A stretch of DNA of 64,000 bases from Acanthopleura granulata (lineage: Eukaryota > Mollusca > Polyplacophora > Chitonida > Chitonidae), in assembly GCA_016165875.1 (NCBI GenBank), contig JABBOT010000013.1, positions 8,912,909 through 8,976,908 of the forward strand, in the 5' to 3' direction. Made by a program: the position numbers and the translations under genes. Below the pieces are notes generated by a model that saw nothing but the letters and a program-made list of their open reading frames with translations, was not told where the DNA came from and did no database searches. Below are positions 11,024-21,755 of the stretch, piece after piece. The first letter of the stretch is position 1. Each line of letters begins with the position of its first letter.

Positions 11024-12831
11024 GTATGTAAAGAAACCCTTGCAACCAGATGGGAAACCATCTCCCCTGTGGCTTAGGTCGATTGCCAGTCTGCTCACAG
11101 TGACAGACCTACTGCAGAATGACGCCAGGGCTTCTCCGGTAATCGAAGTTGTCATATAACAGATCTTGCCTTGCAGTAGGTTAAGAATAAAAAAAATATT
11201 CGCTATTAACAATGAGCTTCCACCCTCTTCCAATCAGATCTATTAGAAGTTGGATTTAAAATGAGTTTTGTCTCTGCTTTTGCTGGATATTTATTAAGGT
11301 GAGCCAGTCAGACGTAGTTCCCTTCCTCCATATGTAAATATTCGATGATAACTAATGCGTTTCGCGTTGAAATGGTCCGATAACATGAACATCATTAACA
11401 TATTTCTGACTACATTGAGCTTTCGTTAGATTTATGTACCCTATATGATCTATGCATGTTCATTATATGGTACACATGCACAATTCGACCAGTTCGGTCC
11501 AAGATTTGGTTCCCAAAACGGCTAGTGCTGAATCACCGATTGGATAATACCGCCATACAGACAGTCTAGATTGTTGATACACTCTAAATTTCTATACTGT
11601 CACTTTACACCCTGTTAAAGTATGTCAGAATTTTATCTGCTTTGGATAGGCGCGCAAGTTACCGCAGTACAATAGAGAACAATGATCAAGTACCCATGAA
11701 CATTTATGGTGAACGTGCAGTTCCAGTGGATCTAGAAAATATTTCATTTTTTTCGATTTAGAAAAATATGATTTCGGGAACCAAAATGATACTTCGCAAT
11801 GGATTAGAACTCTCCAGCTTGACACCAATGACGCACAAATAATTTTAGCTTCCGTAATCACATTTTATTTTGATGGGAATACCCTCAGCAAAGGGAATTA
11901 CCCCCAAAGATGTCAGCGTCATTTATGTATGGGGATGATCTTCTATGCAGCCAGAATGTACACAACAGGTGTTGTGATCGGGCGATGTGGCCCATTAAAA
12001 AGTGCGTAGTATATTTGTAGATATTTAAAACAATGTCTCAACATGTTATCCTACGTTGTAGCGAAGGTTTTGCACGCAGACAAAGTCATACTTTCGTTGT
12101 CAATTGTCCAAATACGAGAATGATTTTGTAATCAACCGAGCCTGTCGCGTCACCTGAATGCAATTGGAACATCATCTACAATGAAGCACATGCCTTTAAC
12201 CTTTGTGACCAAAGATACATGATTCAGCACTCCCTGCAGCTTTCATTCCGGACGTAAAATTATCTCTTACATATATACATCACTGTAGTACGTATATAAC
12301 GCCTTGGGTTCATTTTTAAATAGGAGAGTTTGGGGTTCAAATCTCTTAACCCCACAAGGTAAGAGAAGTGCTACTCCACCATGTGACCTGTCAAAAATGT
12401 AAGGCAACTAGGTTGATAACATTTACCATAACATGGGCGTGTGATAAACTTTCAAAAAATTAGGGCAAAGGGACAGTGGACAAAATTGATTTACTGCACG
12501 TTTGTGAACCTAAGAAGATGGGTGGTGGAAAGTGGTGTCCCATGGAACAGGGCGAGAGAGATGATTGGTACATTAGTATCAACGTTTCTGACAAGTCAGT
12601 AGTGCTTTTACCTCCAGCGATAAAAGTTCGAAGTCGAACTCCTACCCTCTCCCCCCCCCCCATTATTGCGTGTTAAACGTGTGTAGATATGAAAGTGTCA
12701 TGGGGTAAAAAAATTAGGTTTTCTTGTTTCACTGTGTAGCTTGCCAGTATGGTTACATACAATTGGCACCCAGGATTTGAAACGATACAAGAGGGGGAGC
12801 AGTATTTGTATTTCCGTATTCTCCTTTACAG

Positions 12832-12946
12832 ATTTTCAATTTGGAGACCAGTCTACCCGATGCAGCGCAATAAGACCCACCCAGTGTTACGTACGTCACA
12901 ACGAAGACAAATCCTGCGAGACGTGTGCAAAGCTCAAAAAGCTTTG
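12832..12946 (+). pseudogene. PLAC-like module exon of the inverted copy, frameshifted
   Basis: It is most like main-gene module 5 (QFGDQSTRCSAIRPTQCY). It is 115 nt instead of 123, so the splice frame is broken. The first cysteine codon reads TTT, and the CC pair is reduced to one cysteine (DKSCETC). The acceptor (CTCCTTTACAG) and donor (GTAAAT) are kept. Confidence 0.85.
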
Positions 12947-13272
12947 GTAAATGTGTAAAAGATGATTAGTTGCATCGAGTGTTCATCTGTGTGTAGAAAT
13001 ATTCAATGAAATTTTATACTCCAAGTTAACAACCTACCTTTCTTATGCAATATCATAACAATTATGCTCGGCATTTGTCGCTTTACGTCCACACAAAGCG
13101 GGGTGATTATAGCAGTGTCTGACGAAATCAGCTAAACTAACAGAAATTAGTTAGTTCTATGTATTTAGCTACCACTGAAATTAGTTCAATGCATCAAAGT
13201 GTCTGTTTTCTGCAAAGCCCTCAGTTTGTGATTATTTGTGATAAAGGATATGTTTCTTGCTTTTAAACACAG

Positions 13273-13379
13273 GTTGTGAGTACAGGAACAGGCTGACTGG
13301 CTGCAAAATGAGGCATCGCTCATCTCCGACGCATTGAATCAGTTGTTCTGGGACATGCAAAACGCCAACTACTGGTTAA
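13273..13379 (+). pseudogene. Terminal PLAC-like exon of the inverted copy, nonsense
   Basis: The 107-nt length, the AAACACAG acceptor and the final TAA match the last exon of the main gene (30492-30598). A TGA at 13335-13337 interrupts it where the gene has a leucine codon, and two cysteines have been replaced. Confidence 0.85.
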
Positions 13380-13399
13380 AACGGCAACGACACCAAAAC

Positions 13400-14115
13400 C
13401 ACGCAACGCAAGAACTCATCTAGCGATGACTTGTCCCATATCTACAACCAATAAGAACTTTTACCACTGTTGTCCCATGTCTACAACGACTAAACCAAGA
13501 AGAACTTCTATCACTGAACCAACGAGAACTACAGTGACTAAATAGGCAGGTACTACAACAGACTAACCAACGCCTATGATAACGATTACATCAACAATAA
13601 ATACGACAGCTAAACCAATAAGAACAACAAAACTAATCCAATGAAAAGGAGAACAACTACACACCACCATGAAATTCAACAATTACACCAACAAGAACAG
13701 CACAAAATTACCTAGCAAGAACTACGACAACGAAACCAACAAGAACTACAAAAGTTAAATTTACAAGAACAACAACACATACGCCAACCAACAATACATG
13801 ACCACATGTACATAATATGACTACACCAACAAGAACTACAACAACAACAACAGCAAAACCAACAAGAACTACTGCAACTAAATCACTAATACTACCAAAA
13901 CTAACCAAACTAAAAGCTATCCGCATAACTATAAAAACTCAACTGACTCTAATACGTTTCCTATAATTACAAGAGCTAAAATGACAAGAACATTTCTGAT
14001 ACCTTTCCGCACAACAAGAACCCAACAAGCAACAACGGTTCTGACTTATATAACATGTAAACCGATACGAATTATAACTAAACCAACACCAGCTTCATCG
14101 AGTAAATCAAAGGCA
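13400..14115 (+). repeat. ACA/CAA-rich degenerate repeat (Thr-Arg-Pro codons)
   Basis: Motifs such as AACCAACAAGAACTACAACA recur many times over about 700 bp. In one frame this spells PTRTT-type runs, like a mucin-type linker, but stops interrupt it. A shorter related block lies after the main-gene stop codon (about 30150-30480, opposite strand), so the array either expanded here or contracted there. Valine-rich readings of the other strand are artefacts of this composition. Confidence 0.7.
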
Positions 14116-14359
14116 TTCCCTAATACCACAAACACTTAACCAGTGACAACAACCGACGACCACTACGGTGGTGGCCACTACACCACGTCGTGATAAGTAT
14201 CCGATTTGTCATTGTCAACGGCTTTGGTGCCTTCGCAACACATAGTGGACATGTTTCGTTATATATAGATTCATGATAACGGTGTAATATTCTTGATGAA
14301 CCAGTTTGGCAATTAAACAAATGTAACATGAACTGAAGTCTTTTCATCATGTATTTTAT

Positions 14360-14555
14360 AGTAGATGTGAGTTCAAGTCGAGCTTATGGTGGCTTCCTCT
14401 CCAGCCGTACGTGGGAAGGTCTGCCAGCAACCTGCCAGGGTGGTTGTGGGTTTCCCCCGGGCTCTGCCAGGTTTCCTCCCACCATAATGCTGACCGCCGT
14501 CATATAAGTGAAATGTACGACGTAGAACACCAATCAAGTAAATAAATAAATCAGT
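14360..14555 (+). repeat. SINE family A copy
   Basis: It shows GAGTTCAAGTCGAGCTTATG, CGTACGTGGGAAGGTCTGCC, CCATAATGCTGACCGCCGTC and an AAATAAATAAATCA tail. It begins at the end of the duplicated segment, so it may mark the duplication edge. Confidence 0.85.
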
Positions 14556-14899
14556 TAAGGTTTCCCTCTCATGTATATAGTGACAATCAGATTTATTGGT
14601 CTATGAAACTGTCCGTAGTGCCTAAGTGAAGGATTGTTCTTTGTTTAAGGTGCTATAGAACATCATCAGTAAGGGGGTAAGGTGGGGAGCGTAGAACATT
14701 CTCGAAGGGGGCGGGGCTGAGCTTGGTCTTTGACATGCGAGGTAATGGTGTGTGACGTCACGCGTGGCGGGGATCGGCGTTGTCTGTGGGCATCACACTG
14801 CGGATGTAAGAGTTGTCAGTCAGCCAGCATATATAGGTATTAATGAGCAGATATAAGTATATATTATTAGGGGACCACTACCGGAAAAGAAAAATGATC

Positions 14900-15270
14900 A
14901 AGAATTGGCTTGTTCAACTTTCAGACAGCTACCTGAACCAAATAGACAACTAGTATAACTGACAATGATATATAAAAACAATCTAGATAATTTCAATATA
15001 TAGAGTTTCTTCCTGGTTGAGAACGTTCGAATCCGGACGGAATATTCTGGCTTTCAAAGGTAAGTCAATCCATGTAAATCTAGAATCCACACTCCTTGGG
15101 AATTGTCAAATCGAAGGATGACAGTCCTGTAGGTCACAAACAGCAGAGGGCACGGTAAGGCAACCTTGGTATATATCCAACTCCCCGGCAAGGTGCAACT
15201 TTTCTCGGCGGACGGAGTGACAATAGCGGCCGTGATGCCGAGCTGGCGATGTATGTTCCAGTCCTCGGAA
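14900..15270 (-). repeat. Dispersed repeat, inverted partner of 44510-44835
   Basis: On the minus strand this segment matches 44510-44835 over about 330 bp, including AAAGTTGCACCT, GGGAGTTGGATATAT, CTGCTGTTTGT, TACAGGACTG and ATTATTGTCAGTT-like blocks. Two frames are open in both copies (for example LLFVTYRT), so a coding origin is possible, but no known family is recognised. Confidence 0.6.
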
Positions 15271-17275
15271 GTATAAAGAAAGTCACTTTCAGGGTAAACT
15301 CGGATGAAGGATCAATGCCATCATTGACGTGCCCGAGCACGAGAGGTACTTTTACTACTGGGCCTGTTTTGATTTTTGATTTTTACCTGGAAAGGTTAAA
15401 CGACACCGCCGACAGTAAGACAGAATGTATTTCCCGTCACGTCCTCATGAGTGTGTCTGTCAATGCCTACGTTCCTTGGTACGATCGCCCAGAGATCGTA
15501 CACACAGAAATTTAAGGCACGAATTTTAATTTACCTGACTGAGCTCCATGTCTTAGGGTTCAGCTCTGTGGAGTATGACTTCAACTTAATAACGCAACAG
15601 CTTTACCCGTACTTGGCCAAGACCGAGGGGTTACAGGACTTAGTCAAGAGGAATAACGACGACATGAGCGTGTCCAAGGGTCAGGTGAAATTTTTAGACG
15701 TGCGAAATTACTTGGCATTGAACTATCGCTAGACAGACCGGTAACAGCCTATGAGTTTGAGGTCATTTTTTAGATGTTTGAGGTCTTTTTGTTACACCTA
15801 CGTGGACAGCTTAGCTAGTCTGGAGAAAACGGCCCTGCTGCCAGGAGAAGCCTTCGATAATAATTTGAAGGACGGATTGTGTTAAGAAGAAGACTACACG
15901 GCCCTGCAGCACATGTGGCGATCGCACAGCACGACCACGCTCCGAGGCCTCTTGATGTGGTACAAGAACTTGGATGTTATTCAGTTTATGGTAGCCGTAG
16001 GGAAAACGTCAGCGTTTTACCAGTCATTGCGGGTGGACGTCTTCAAAAATTGTATAAGCATCCCAATGCTCACTCTACGGCACCTGTTTGAAGAGCTCCC
16101 CAGCTACTTTTCTTTGATAGGAGAAAAGGGCAAAGGTCTCCACCAGTGCCTCAAGGACAACATTGTCGGAAACCCCAGTATCATCTTTCCCCACTATCAC
16201 GAGAAGGGAGTGAGCCGTATTCGAGGTGAAAAGTTGTGCCTGTCCATTGTAGGCTTTGATGCCAATGCATTATGTATTATACCTGGCCTACCTGGCGTCC
16301 CACATGCCTGCTAGACATTACATCCATTGTCTGCCCGAAGAACAAGAAGAGACGTCACCCGCCAGTTTCCGCTCGAAGGAATCTAGACCATCCTCACTGG
16401 GGGAGCATTAGATTGGCGGGCACAGAGCTCGGGGTGAGCATCCGACATCGTCTCAACCGCACTGAAAAACGTATTGGAGACTGGCAACTGCCTGTCGACG
16501 GGTTCGCCTTGGTGGACGGACAACGTACTATTTTCCAGGTAACGTGCTATGTGACACTTAGGTTGAATACATCAATAAATATATGTGCATATGTATGAAA
16601 TACTTAGAGGTGATAGCTTTATTACATAGACCTCTATACATTTTAGACACTTATGTTGAATACATAAATAAATATAGGTTTTTATGTATGAAACACTTGG
16701 AGATAATAGCATTATAATATATACCTATATACATTTTAGACAATTATATTTAATAAAGAAATATAGATGTATATTTATAATCAAATATAAGTACATATAT
16801 ATAAAAAAAACTCTTGGAGATGATATAACTGTAATGTAGACCTCTATACATGTTAGAGGCTTATGTTGAATACATAAATATACATGCATATGTCTGAAAA
16901 CACTTGGAGGTGTAGCAAGAAATCATTCCGTACAATTCACCCTTACAAACTGGGTACATGGTCTACCAGCATGCCAAACTCCGCATGCTGGAGTTTTGTT
17001 ACGGTTTCATCGTCAAGTTTTTTGACCGTGCTGAATTGCGGTACTGTGAAATGGACACCGACTTGGCCAACATGTCATGGTCTGGTTCTGACTGGGAATC
17101 CCTGGTCAAACCAGAGGTGCGGGAGGCGTACGAAGTAGACGGTGACCGGTGGTTATCCAGGCGACATCGCTATCGCCACGACAAGCACACGCCAGACCTC
17201 TTTAAAGTCGAATGGGCTGGGTATGCCATCGTGGGTCTATTCTCCAAGACGTATTATTGAGAGAGTGGGAGTGGG
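15270..17275 (+). pseudogene. Family-B DNA polymerase of a virus-like or self-synthesizing mobile element, decayed
   Basis: Several consecutive plus-strand frames carry blocks typical of the protein-primed type B polymerase family found in mobile elements (Polinton/Maverick-like and relatives). In order they are FLDVRNYLA (about 15697), a segment with GLLMWYKNLDVIQ and IVGNPSIIF (15940-16180), LCLSIVGFDANAL (16240-16270), LPVDGFALVDGQRTIF (16490-16535), and a palm segment with CEMDTDLANM (about 17045) and VEWAGY...GLFSKTYY (17205-17260). CEMDTD corresponds to the metal-binding YxDTDS motif C. Reading frame changes near 15720-15880 and 16310, and a tandem repeat splits the gene at 16.55-16.92 kb. 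No integrase, ATPase or terminal inverted repeats were recognised. It is an old, non-functional copy. Confidence 0.7.
16545..16920 (+). repeat. AT-rich tandem repeat inside the polymerase relic, about 3.5 units of 90-115 bp
   Basis: Each unit has a TATGTTGAATACATAAATAA start, an ACTTGGAGGTGAT-like middle and CCTCTATACATTTTAGACA. It interrupts polymerase coding sequence between the LPVDGF block and the palm block. A GTAACG right after the first block could be a splice donor, so this may be a repeat-filled intron. Confidence 0.8.
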
Positions 17276-17756
17276 GACAATTTTTCGTGCCAAGGGGTGA
17301 GCCGACGGGAAGCTGAGAAAGACTTGTATCTGTCCGTGCTTCGTGAACAACACAGCGCAACCGGAGTGAAACGAGGTATGTGCTTGATGTGCTTGTAACG
17401 TACAGCGCAAGCCCCTCTGGCTGTCTTCAATTACATGAACATACATATACCTAGACCAAAACAGATTTCTAAAAATAACGAGAATTCAATGAATGTTACC
17501 CACGTTCAACCTTTGGCATGAGTTTGTTAATTACTATGCAATCGTAAATAAAAATAACATGTACATACCATCGATTTCAATATGTCCTAGTGTCTTTCCA
17601 TAATACTTAGACACTCCGCCTCAATCAGCCAAAATCAAAACTTTGCCAGTTTTTGCCCTATCCATGGTAAAACTCATAGGCTGATAATAGTTCTTATGGT
17701 TATTTATGGAATGGCCAAGGTGTTTAGTTATCCATTCACGTTTGTTGAATGGTTGA

Positions 17757-17781
17757 ATATCCAAACCAGAAATATATATAT

Positions 17782-17819
<38 letters not shown>
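17757..17819. repeat. (TA)n microsatellite
   Basis: A long alternating TA run, broken once near its start by AGG, lies in a non-coding stretch. Confidence 0.95.
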
Positions 17820-17821
<2 letters not shown>

Positions 17822-19285
17822 ACTTGGTAAAAGAACTTGGCCTTGAAGTACATCACTGTGGAACTTATATATGAGTTTGTTTTCACTTCAAAATGTCACT
17901 TCCTTTTTTAAAACACAAAACTTGATGCTGAAGGCTCAAACTTGGTTCAACTGAGCTGAAATTACCGTAAGACAGCATAGAATCAGCAGTCAACATTGGG
18001 CCAATATGACGTATGTACTTCACAGTTTCATTTGGGTTAGAAGTTTTCGCCTAGAACACAAAATCGTTTGGTGAAACAGGACCCAGTGCTGTCCACAGTC
18101 ATCATGCCTTGCATAATTTTTCTTCGCCCAGCTTTATATATACACATGAATACCTTTCTATTCGGTAAATATTGTGAGGGCAATCGTTATCAATTAACGC
18201 AGTTTTCTCATCTGTGTAGTTGTGGTTATGTAATGTGTAAGCTTTGTTGCCTTTATAAGATTTGGGAACTATAGAGCTGACTTGTCAGTCATGTTATTAA
18301 GTGAGTCATAGGCCCGGGCGCCCCTTGCCCATAGTTAAAAATACTACAGATATGCGAAGATTGATTTCCTTACCTCTATATTTATTGAGGAGTTCTGTGC
18401 TGTTCTTGCCATATTGCTGCAAGCAATGTTCAGCAGGGTGCAGTTTAGTATGTCATACTTTTATTAATAACTTGCAAGAAACAAATATCTTATAACTAAA
18501 CGGAACACGAATCTAAAAGCCATTAGCTATTATGCTGAATATGCAGTTCCAGTGGCACTGTAAAATATTTCACATTTTTCGATTTGCAATATTATGATTG
18601 CGTGAAACACCATGATATTTCGCAATAGATTAGAACTCAATTAGAAGATTAGAAGACGCACAAATGATTTTCGTTCACGCAACCATATTTTTTTTTATTA
18701 TGATGGGAATTTCCTGGGCAAAATGCCTTAAAATAGCAAAATATTCTCTTGAACTTACTTTCCTCTTCTGATGAAACCAAAAGTATGAAAATTACTACAA
18801 TTTTTAACAGATATGTTGAATAATAACTGTACTTCACATTCGAGTAAGTTTTCTCTCTTTTCCGCAGAACCAGTGGCAACAACTAGTCATGTAAGTATAT
18901 TGCTGGTACCGAAGAAACAAATACATGTACACTGCAATGAGAGAAAATATTTTATTTATTGATATGAATGAAGAGATTGGGTTGGAGTTTTATACAGATA
19001 CTTAGTGGATTACTTGTTACAAAAGTCGTTAAAACTAGCATGTGCATGTTTTCCAGCAGATGTCATAAGCTACAATCCAGCTGAGTATTTATAAAGAACC
19101 TTATCCTGACCATTCATGAAATATTCTCCCATTTCATTTAAAGTAATAAACAATTTCAAATGTTGACATATTTACATTCATGTAAATATGAGCGGTAAAT
19201 ATAATCGGCCAACAAGGTGTTGACATATGTACATATATATTACAAGTGAGAAAGCTTGTCAGCAACTTACCAAAAGATCCACTGT
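17820..19285. other. No gene recognised
   Basis: The stretch is AT-rich, and I see no convincing exon on either strand. Part of it (about 18530-18690) resembles 11700-11880: both read ATGATTTCG- or CGTGAAACACC-like sequence followed by ATGATATTTCGCAATAGATT, so it holds another dispersed repeat. Confidence 0.4.
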
Positions 19286-19546
19286 TTACATTTGGCACTG
19301 GTTTTCAGTGATGGTTTCCTGAGATTTCACTTTTGACTTGGTGCGGGATCGAACTCTCCCCTGGCCAGTGGGTGGGCGAAAACGATGACGCCAGCGGGTA
19401 TTGACGCACAGACACAGACAAACTCCCCCTTGGACACTGTTCAGGTAATTTATGACGCATCCCAGCACCCACCAAGAGGCGGTAAAACGCAAGTGATAGA
19501 CAGCCAGTGAAGAGATAACCCAGGGCGTGAGGATTGACAACTTACG

Positions 19547-19795
19547 CTAGGCGGGGTGGTCGGCTGCAGGTGACGGTTCGTGCCAGCCGACAAAGAGTGT
19601 CGGTATGACCGATTGGTAATAGGTTTTACGCATCCGGTTAGGATTCTCCAGCCGGTCACCGATATCTTTGGTGAATACACGGAAGACATTGACCTCATTC
19701 ACAAAACCTGCTTGAAATATAGACCCCATCGCGTGTTTTTTACACTCTGAGATCAGCGACCGTAGCTCTTTCCAGATGAAAACCGTAGGTTTCAT
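19547..19795 (-). CDS. Unidentified ORF, possibly from the mobile element
   Basis: An 82-codon frame starts MKPTVFIWKELRSLISECKK with the ATG in good context (CACCATGA) and continues to a TAG. Its composition is balanced and protein-like. It follows the polymerase relic on the opposite strand, as expected for a divergently arranged virus-like element, but I recognise no domain. It could also be a chance ORF or a host exon. Confidence 0.3.
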   Translation of the reverse strand: MKPTVFIWKELRSLISECKKHAMGSIFQAGFVNEVNVFRVFTKDIGDRLENPNRMRKTYYQSVIPTLFVGWHEPSPAADHPA

Positions 19796-20634
19796 GGTGG
19801 AGGTCTTAACGCGTCTCTTTTGCTGGCTAGGTAACGATCAAACCTGTGTGGTAACACACGTCCTGTGCTCCTTTTTGTTTTCTTTTTCTCTTCTTTAAAA
19901 GGTAAGTCTCCATCCTAGACCGATATATATACATACACAGGTACACGTGTACCTATGATCCCTTATCCGACACGCACGTCAGGCCGAGTGTTACTCTACT
20001 TTACAAACGCTCTTACGCCCCTCTAGCCGACTATCCTATAAAACAGCCTGAGAGTTACTATACATTCGTTGGCAGTCAGCTTAATGAGGAACATGACACG
20101 CTCCGCCTCACTCTGTTTTACACACGCCTTCATTCATTCACGGATGTTCTTTGATACCAGCGAGCGAAACGTATATATTTTTCCACGCCTGCGGTCTGAG
20201 TGATATACATAACAGGATGGAGTGGATTTTCTATAGGCCAGATAGGCTTATAATACAAAACGTAGGGGCTTGAATGACTCTGAATCAACACCAATGATGA
20301 CTCGTGAAAATAAAACATCTTTCATATCAACACCAATCAAACCAACACCTCCATCTCTCTTTCTCTCTTTCTTTTAAAGACCTTTAAGTCATAAAACACA
20401 TACACTTTCAACCATAAAACATCAAACACACAGAACATAGCTTGCCTTGTTTTTTACTTCCCAACATCAAACCCGCTGTACAGAAAAAGGGGAAAACTCT
20501 AGAACCATAGCAAACCACCTCGGGCAAAAATTGACAGGATCTTAAAGTTCAGTGCCCACATCGCTGTCACCGTCTCCACAGGGCCATTGTAACGGTTGAT
20601 GGTCGTTATACATGTTTTACCCATATGAAAACCT

Positions 20635-20880
20635 TCACAACTGGCGAGATTGAAATTGCATACATTGACTGGGGTGGACTGCGGTGTGGGGGTGAGTAAG
20701 ACTGCGGCCGTTGTCTAGCTTCAAGTGGAGGCAGGTGATTGGCTTGAAACGTATAGTGTGGAGGCGCTGACGATGGGGTAGGTAATTGGCCCTCAGACTT
20801 TGAAGGCATGGGTTGTTGGTGTTGCTCGTTAGCCTGATCATTAGGCGGTGTCATACATCTATGTAACAGGAAAAAGGAGA
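20635..20880 (-). CDS. Unidentified proline/glutamine-rich ORF segment
   Basis: The frame is open with the low-complexity composition of a disordered region (PPNDQANEQHQQPMPSKSEG, then PPLEARQRPQSYSPPHRSPP). No start codon context or partner exon can be fixed. It is grouped with the neighbouring minus-strand ORFs as a possible mobile-element structural or accessory gene. Confidence 0.25.
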
Positions 20881-21184
20881 GGCTGTGCTCATGACACATA
20901 AAAAAATAAAGAAAAAAAAGGACATTCAGACATACCAACATAATGTCACATGACTCTCAACAAGAAACCCTACACTAGAGCTATACACAAGGCACGGCAC
21001 GGGGCGACTAAGAGATCACGGGTTCCAAACCCCGAGTATTCGCCGTCAATTTTCTTATTGTTTTATTTTTCAAATACCAAAAGGAAAAATGGGGGTTTCT
21101 AACTTACGCCGAGCCTCCGGTGATATGCTCAAAGTAATGCCTGCTGGAACTTGGGTTGCGTTTCTCGGCCTGGGTCTGGTGGAT

Positions 21185-21755
21185 TTACTGTCGCACTTTG
21201 TCCTGAGGCCACTGTCCAGCTTGAGCTGCATTCTGCAAACTGGTCAACACCTGGATCTCGTCTAAGCGTAATACAGTATCGTCGACAATGGCTGCGCCAT
21301 CCATGTCCAGTGACTCGAGACATGAATACTGACGCTGGCTGGGATGGTCAATACGGCTACCGTTACACCGCCCTTGGTGGACATCAAGAATCAGGGGGAT
21401 CAGACATTCCAACACACTCCCCCACATCAGGTTTTCCGGAATGGTGTAATCCTGGGAACGGCGAGGCGCTGTGGGTGGTTGAGTGATTGGAGACGGGGTC
21501 ACCACTTCAGCGGCAGTGCTGGCTGGTTTTGCAGCTGGTTTTGATGCTGGTGTTGTGTTGGTTGCTGTTGCTGATGATGTTGTTATTGTTGGGGTAAAGA
21601 TCTTGTTCTCGACGAATTGTGGCAAGGCATTGTTCTTCATGCACCTTCACTTCTCGTACACGACGGGACACTTCAGTCAGTTCACAGCAGATATCAGCTG
21701 GAATGCTTATTCTACCCACCGTGGAGTAATACTTGGCTTGTGGCGTGTATTGCAC
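21185..21755 (-). CDS. Unidentified ORFs with Thr/Ala/Pro-rich linker, frameshifted
   Basis: The upstream frame (21507-21755) reads YYSTVGRISIPADICCELTE and then RRVREVKVHEEQCLATIRRE, probably helical. The continuing frame (21185-21640) carries a low-complexity TITTSSATATNTTPASKPAA stretch and then IPENLMWGSVLECLIPLILD. The two frames overlap across a poly-AAC tract at about 21575-21600, so a slip in that tract may have broken one gene. A separate segment further upstream (about 21860-21995) reads KEITIPADAWDTLDEIFEG and shares the IPAD word, suggesting related modules. Function unknown. Confidence 0.35.

Larger units (their letters stand above)
8800..14350 (+). pseudogene. Inverted partial copy of the M12B/PLAC metalloprotease gene, inactivated
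   Basis: This plus-strand copy of the gene at 30.5-53.3 kb keeps one pre-catalytic exon (8932-9057) and four PLAC-like exons (9838-9990, 10901-11023, 12832-12946, 13273-13379). Exon lengths of 153, 123 and 107 nt equal those of the main gene. Intron sequence is shared too: the 45 bases after the 9057 donor match those after the 45101 donor, and 8820-8890 matches the intron around 45.35 kb. The 3' flank at 14120-14350 matches 29960-30140 reversed. Shared introns exclude a retrocopy. Inactivation: premature TAA and a length change in the first exon, no exons for the zinc-binding catalytic core, an 8-nt deletion and lost cysteines in the third PLAC exon, and a TGA in the last. It may still be transcribed. 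Confidence 0.9.

Noticed and set aside
13708..13926. Minus-strand valine-rich hydrophobic ORF resembling membrane segments
   Set aside because: It is the complement of ACA/CAA-rich repeat; GTT/GTG codons are forced by composition.
8800..14350. Processed retrocopy of the metalloprotease gene
   Set aside because: Introns and splice sites are retained and intron sequence aligns, so it is a genomic duplication.
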